A DNA stretch of 64,000 nt from NCBI GenBank assembly GCA_947168395.1, contig CAMVLT010000007.1:57269-121268 (forward strand), given 5' to 3'. Source of the DNA: an uncultured Prevotellaceae bacterium. GTDB taxonomy: Bacteria > Bacteroidota > Bacteroidia > Bacteroidales > Bacteroidaceae. Positions 61,095 to 64,000 of the stretch are shown here, piece after piece; positions within the stretch are counted from its first letter, which is position 1; every line of letters begins with the position of its first letter. Both the position numbers and the translations under genes were made by a program. The notes under the pieces were generated by a model. That model saw nothing but the letters and a program-made list of their open reading frames with translations. It had not been told where the DNA came from and ran no database searches.

Positions 61095-61129
61095 AAGCCC
61101 CTAAGTACATTAATTGCGCTTAGAGGCTT
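61095..61129 (-). terminator. Orphan leftward terminator-like hairpin
   Basis: AAGCCCCTAAG/CTTAGAGGCTT, an 11-bp stem with one mismatch, followed on the minus strand by a T-run. No leftward gene precedes it, so it may be the remnant of a deleted gene. The 1086-bp gap 60932-62017 holds this hairpin, the comM remnant, a palindromic element and a perfect palindrome, but no convincing gene. Confidence 0.5.
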
Positions 61130-61196
61130 AAATATAGTAACAATTCTTTATGAATCTATTGATCTATGCAGGGCTTAGAAATCATATAAGGTTGCA

Positions 61197-61294
61197 TCAG
61201 CTACAGGCATTTTGAAGCCATTATTCTGTATGGCGCTGTATATGTCTTTGCAAGCATAATCTTGTGTATCTTTTCGGCAAAGATACAACTTTTT
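61197..61294 (-). pseudogene. Decayed second copy of the comM 5' end (island right boundary)
   Basis: 61197-61235 equals 51348-51386 and 61235-61294 equals 51510-51569, all bases matching by eye. The 123 bp between them in the intact gene are deleted. Same orientation as comM, so it is a direct repeat across the island. Confidence 0.9.
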
Positions 61295-61388
61295 TTTCGG
61301 AACTAAAGAAAGGTTGCTCTTTTTTTGCTAAAATTACCTCAACTTTAGAAAAAAGCAAGATTTTCACAGGTGGTGGGCTCCGACGGGG

Positions 61389-61452
61389 ATTACCGTAACT
61401 AAACTCAGGGTTTACCGTAACTAAACTTTGGGTTTACCGTAACTAAACTCTG
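61389..61452. repeat. Three tandem repeats of about 22 bp (GGTTTACCGTAACTAAACT)
   Basis: Three units with period 22-23 bp, same sequence as those at 31600, starting about 100 bp after the comM remnant and ending about 42 bp before the palindromic element. Confidence 0.83.
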
Positions 61453-61493
61453 GAGGTTTGGAATTGGGGATAAAGAAAAAAAAGAATTTTCGG

Positions 61494-61720
61494 AAAACAC
61501 CTAACCTCCTACCTAAATCTTCGAAAATGCCTTTGTGGACTGGGGTTTCAGCGAGGTAGGTGTTAGCTGAACACCTACCTAACACCTACCTTGACTGGTA
61601 CTTTGAGGTGATAGATAGAAACAGGTAGGTGTCAGGTAGGTGTTTCGCAAACACCTACCTAACGGAAATGCCTTTGTAGAAAGGCTTTCTGGGAGATTCA
61701 GGTAGGAGGTTAGGTGTTTT
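61494..61720. repeat. Nested palindromic element, copy 3 (TAGGTGTT type)
   Basis: 27-bp terminal inverted repeats with one mismatch (61494-61520, 61694-61720). Inner hairpins AGGTAGGTGTT/AACACCTACCT as in copy 2. The two copies are nearly identical over about 330 bp, with scattered substitutions. Confidence 0.88.
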
Positions 61721-61770
61721 TGCTTACGAGAAACTTTGCTAAACAAAGCGGACAATTCTTTGTAATCATC

Positions 61771-61802
61771 CCACTTTCGACGTTCTAGAACGTCGAAAGT
61801 GG
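61771..61802. other. 32-bp perfect palindrome
   Basis: CCACTTTCGACGTTCT followed at once by its exact reverse complement, no spacer. Not followed by a T-run in either direction. It could be an operator, a cruciform-forming site or a decayed element end; nothing else nearby decides. Confidence 0.75.
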
Positions 61803-62005
61803 TTATGTTACAATTTGAAACTTCTATATAACTAAATCTTAACGCATTGACAATCAGGAAAAGAAACCGTCAAAGGAAAGGGAACGCATGATTATGGATG
61901 AGATAGCAACCATAGCATCCGAACTTCAGAGCATCTGCGCTTAAAAGGCGGTACTGCCGTTTCGAAAAAGTCCGAAAAAATCTTGGCTTTTTGCTCACTT
62001 ATTCG

Positions 62006-62013
62006 TACCTTTG
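62006..62013 (+). promoter_or_regulatory. -7 box of the TPR lipoprotein gene, near-leaderless
   Basis: TACCTTTG then CACC and the ATG at 62018. CTTG (one mismatch to TTTG) lies 20 bp upstream. The 30 bp 61993-62022 equal 37090-37119 before prfB. Confidence 0.78.
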
Positions 62014-62017
62014 CACC

Positions 62018-63829
62018 ATGATGACGCGACGTACTGATTCTTTCGTGCTGATGCTGCTCGTGGCTGTGGCCCTGATGGCGGGCTGTGGCAAGGGAAGTCT
62101 CCTCCCCCAGTTGGGGGAGGACGGGAGGGGGCTTCCACAAGCTCTGGTGCAGGCTGACTCGCTGATGAACAGCCGTCCCGACTCCGCTTTGGCCGTGCTT
62201 GAAGGGGCGGAGGGGCAGATGGCTGGTGAGTCACGTTCCGTCCGTATGCGCTACCAATTGCTGCGCCACCAGGCCATGAACAAGGCATTCGTCCCCTTCA
62301 CCTCCGATTCCCTGATGCTTGATGTCGCCGACTACTACGACAGCCACGGCACCACTAACGACCGTATGCTGGCCCACTATCTCCTTGGATGCGTTTATCG
62401 GGATATGAAAGATGCTCCCAAGGCAATGGATTGTTTTCTGGATGCAACCGAATTCGCTGACACGACGGTAAGTAATTGTGACTACAGCATCCTTGCAACT
62501 ATCTATGCCCAAATGTCTGACATTTTCCATAAACAATGCTTGCCATATGATGAAATCCAAGCACTCCGCAAATATATTCAATGTATATGGAAAACAGGTA
62601 ACCACAAACAATCTATTATTGCACAAGGTTATTTGGTCAATCCCTATTATCTCTTAGGAGAAAAAGATACAGTATTGCAGATAATCAATACCAATTACAA
62701 TGAGCTTAAATCCCTCGGACATTCCAAAGAAGCGGCTCGGACTCTTGGGACGGCCATTTACATCTATACGGAACGTAAAAAGCTTGAAAAAGCTCGGCAG
62801 CTTATTTCTATTTACGAAAAAGAATCAGAGCTTTTTGATGCAGAAGGCAACATCGCTAAAGGGCGGGAATCATATTATTGGATAAAAGGATTCTATGAAT
62901 TAGCCGTCGGTCACGTTGACACAGCAGAATTTTTATTTAAGAAAGCCGCAAGCAATGGTAATGCCTCCGATATTTCCAATGCCTATAAAGGTCTGCTTGC
63001 TGTCTATCAACATAAGCATATTATTGACTCAGTTCTTCATTATTCCCAACTTAATGAATCAACATTAGATTCTTTGCACAATCAGATCCAGACAGAAGCA
63101 ATTCATCAGATGTCCTCGCTGTATGACTACACTTGCAGCAGAAAAGAGGTAGAGAAGGAATCTGAGAAGAAACGATATGCATGGTATTGCTTTTGGGCAT
63201 TCTTTGCCTTAGTTTCTGTCTTGTCTGGTGTGTTGTTCCATTTCTATTTAGTAAAGCAGAAAGAAAAGCAAACAAAGATGGCAATTCTAAACAAGGAACT
63301 AATCACAATAAAAGGCGAGCAACAAGCTGTACAAAAAGAGTTGAAGCGGCTCAAAGATAAAAACTATGAGAATCTGATTGAAGAAAAAGAAAAGAAAGAA
63401 CGAGAATTGATTCAGCGGATTTCAGAACTCGAAAAGGGAAATGACGATCTTGGTTCATATTCATTGAATAACAGCCTTGATGATTTCAAGAATAGCCAGA
63501 TTGTGGATATATTTGAGAAGAAGGCACAATTCACAATAGATCATCCCATCCCTAACAAATGGGAGTGGAATGCCCTTGTCAAGCAATTTAAGAAAGATTT
63601 GCCATCAGTATATGCAACATTTCAGCAAGGAAAGAAACTATCCCCACTGGAACTTCACACTTGCATCCTCTTGATACTTGATTATGAGGAGGGAATTATT
63701 GTTGGTCTAACAAAGACCTCAAGTCAGGCAGTTTCCATCGCCAAAGGCCGTGCTAATATGAAATTGTTCAAAGAAAAGGGCGCAGTATCCTTAAAAAACA
63801 ACCTTGACAACCTTGTTGAGTGCTTTTGA
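62018..63829 (+). CDS. TPR lipoprotein with membrane segment, coiled coil and C-terminal HTH-like region
   Basis: 603 residues from ATG 62018 (62021 is equally possible); the track start at 61991 lies upstream of the promoter. Lipobox VALMAGC. Residues about 30-360 are TPR-like helices (AHYLLGCVYRDMKDAPKAMDCFLDA...). A membrane segment (WYCFWAFFALVSVLSGVLFHFYLV) follows near 395, then a coiled coil (EQQAVQKELKRLKDKN...) and a C-terminal region with LSPLELHTCILLILDYEEGI resembling a LuxR-like HTH. This arrangement is common in Bacteroidota as one-protein sensors, with unknown ligands. A palindromic insert lies just after the lipobox. Confidence 0.8.
   Translation: MMTRRTDSFVLMLLVAVALMAGCGKGSLLPQLGEDGRGLPQALVQADSLMNSRPDSALAVLEGAEGQMAGESRSVRMRYQLLRHQAMNKAFVPFTSDSLMLDVADYYDSHGTTNDRMLAHYLLGCVYRDMKDAPKAMDCFLDATEFADTTVSNCDYSILATIYAQMSDIFHKQCLPYDEIQALRKYIQCIWKTGNHKQSIIAQGYLVNPYYLLGEKDTVLQIINTNYNELKSLGHSKEAARTLGTAIYIYTERKKLEKARQLISIYEKESELFDAEGNIAKGRESYYWIKGFYELAVGHVDTAEFLFKKAASNGNASDISNAYKGLLAVYQHKHIIDSVLHYSQLNESTLDSLHNQIQTEAIHQMSSLYDYTCSRKEVEKESEKKRYAWYCFWAFFALVSVLSGVLFHFYLVKQKEKQTKMAILNKELITIKGEQQAVQKELKRLKDKNYENLIEEKEKKERELIQRISELEKGNDDLGSYSLNNSLDDFKNSQIVDIFEKKAQFTIDHPIPNKWEWNALVKQFKKDLPSVYATFQQGKKLSPLELHTCILLILDYEEGIIVGLTKTSSQAVSIAKGRANMKLFKEKGAVSLKNNLDNLVECF
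62098..62134. repeat. In-frame GC-rich palindromic insert in the TPR gene
   Basis: TCCTCCCCCA-GT-TGGGGGAGGA (10-bp stem) followed by ACGGGAGGGGG, coding for LLPQLGEDGRGLP just after the lipidated Cys. Same design as the insert at 7629. Confidence 0.6.
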
Positions 63830-64000
63830 TAAAATTTGATTAAAAGTTTTTGCTATAAATTGATTTACAGGGTCTTACGAGCACTTTCGTCGCCTTGCCA
63901 GTCATTTTTACAAACAAAATAACAGTAGTTTTCATGTCCTATTTTATTCGACCTGTACGGTTAAAAAGTCCCCTATCAACTTGCCATCCGATAGTCAATT
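63830..64000. other. Window end, no feature seen
   Basis: 171 bp after the TPR gene without an ORF, hairpin or promoter match that I can support. Confidence 0.5.

Noticed and set aside
61838-61941. Short frame ending MIMDEIATIASELQSICA
   Set aside because: Looks protein-like, but is very short and lacks a start signal; at most a gene remnant.

Overview
The window reads as chromosome of a Bacteroidota member, most likely a Prevotella-like Bacteroidales (inferred). Supporting signs are -7 boxes of the TAnnTTTG type in front of many genes, often with a TTTG box 19-20 bp upstream, a type III glutamine synthetase, SusC/SusD/SusE/SusF outer-membrane proteins, GH97, a DUF4271 protein, and many lipoproteins whose lipobox ends in Cys.

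Layout. 1-5.7 kb: end of glnN, a repeat-rich gap, an NAD-dependent epimerase, a PAP2 membrane phosphatase, greA, a HIT protein and a mannose-1-phosphate guanylyltransferase. 5.8-10.7 kb: tRNA-Leu(CAA), a one-chain amino-acid ABC importer whose substrate-binding domain looks circularly permuted, a histidine phosphatase and a LuxR-type regulator. 10.9-15.7 kb: small secreted or lipid-anchored proteins, a nucleoside-hydrolase-like lipoprotein and an AlkZ-related protein. A 362-bp exact copy of the AlkZ-related gene's 5' part has truncated a secreted-protein gene. 16.2-31.4 kb: a starch/maltodextrin utilisation locus (SusF, SusE, SusD, SusC; divergent LacI regulator, MFS sugar transporter, GH77 amylomaltase, GH97 alpha-glucosidase) with a 22-bp palindromic operator midway between the divergent promoters. 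32-51.5 kb: mostly housekeeping (Dna2-like nuclease-helicase, btuD/cobD, prfB, CYTH, VanZ, NSS transporter, HhH protein, xerD, M16 protease, metK, DUF4271, hemD, rnpA, yidD, aldose epimerase, comM).

51.6-61.3 kb is an AT-rich accessory island of ten genes. It has three rightward genes (one a predicted HExxH metalloprotease) facing seven leftward genes (two AAA+ ATPases, a 40-residue membrane protein, a protein with a possible winged helix, and three unknowns). Two members are paralogues lying in the opposite arms. The island is bracketed by the intact 5' end of comM and, at its far side, a decayed direct-repeat copy of that same 5' end. I know of no described system with this gene set and treat it as the best candidate for an undescribed conflict/defence-type module; its function is not shown by sequence.

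Three intergenic elements (15.7, 31.6 and 61.4 kb) share one architecture: 22-bp tandem repeats, a gap of about 40 bp, then a 227-246 bp nested palindrome. Stem sequences differ between copies while pairing is kept. A partial relative lies at 0.9-1.15 kb. The window ends with a TPR lipoprotein carrying a short in-frame palindromic insert like one in the ABC importer.
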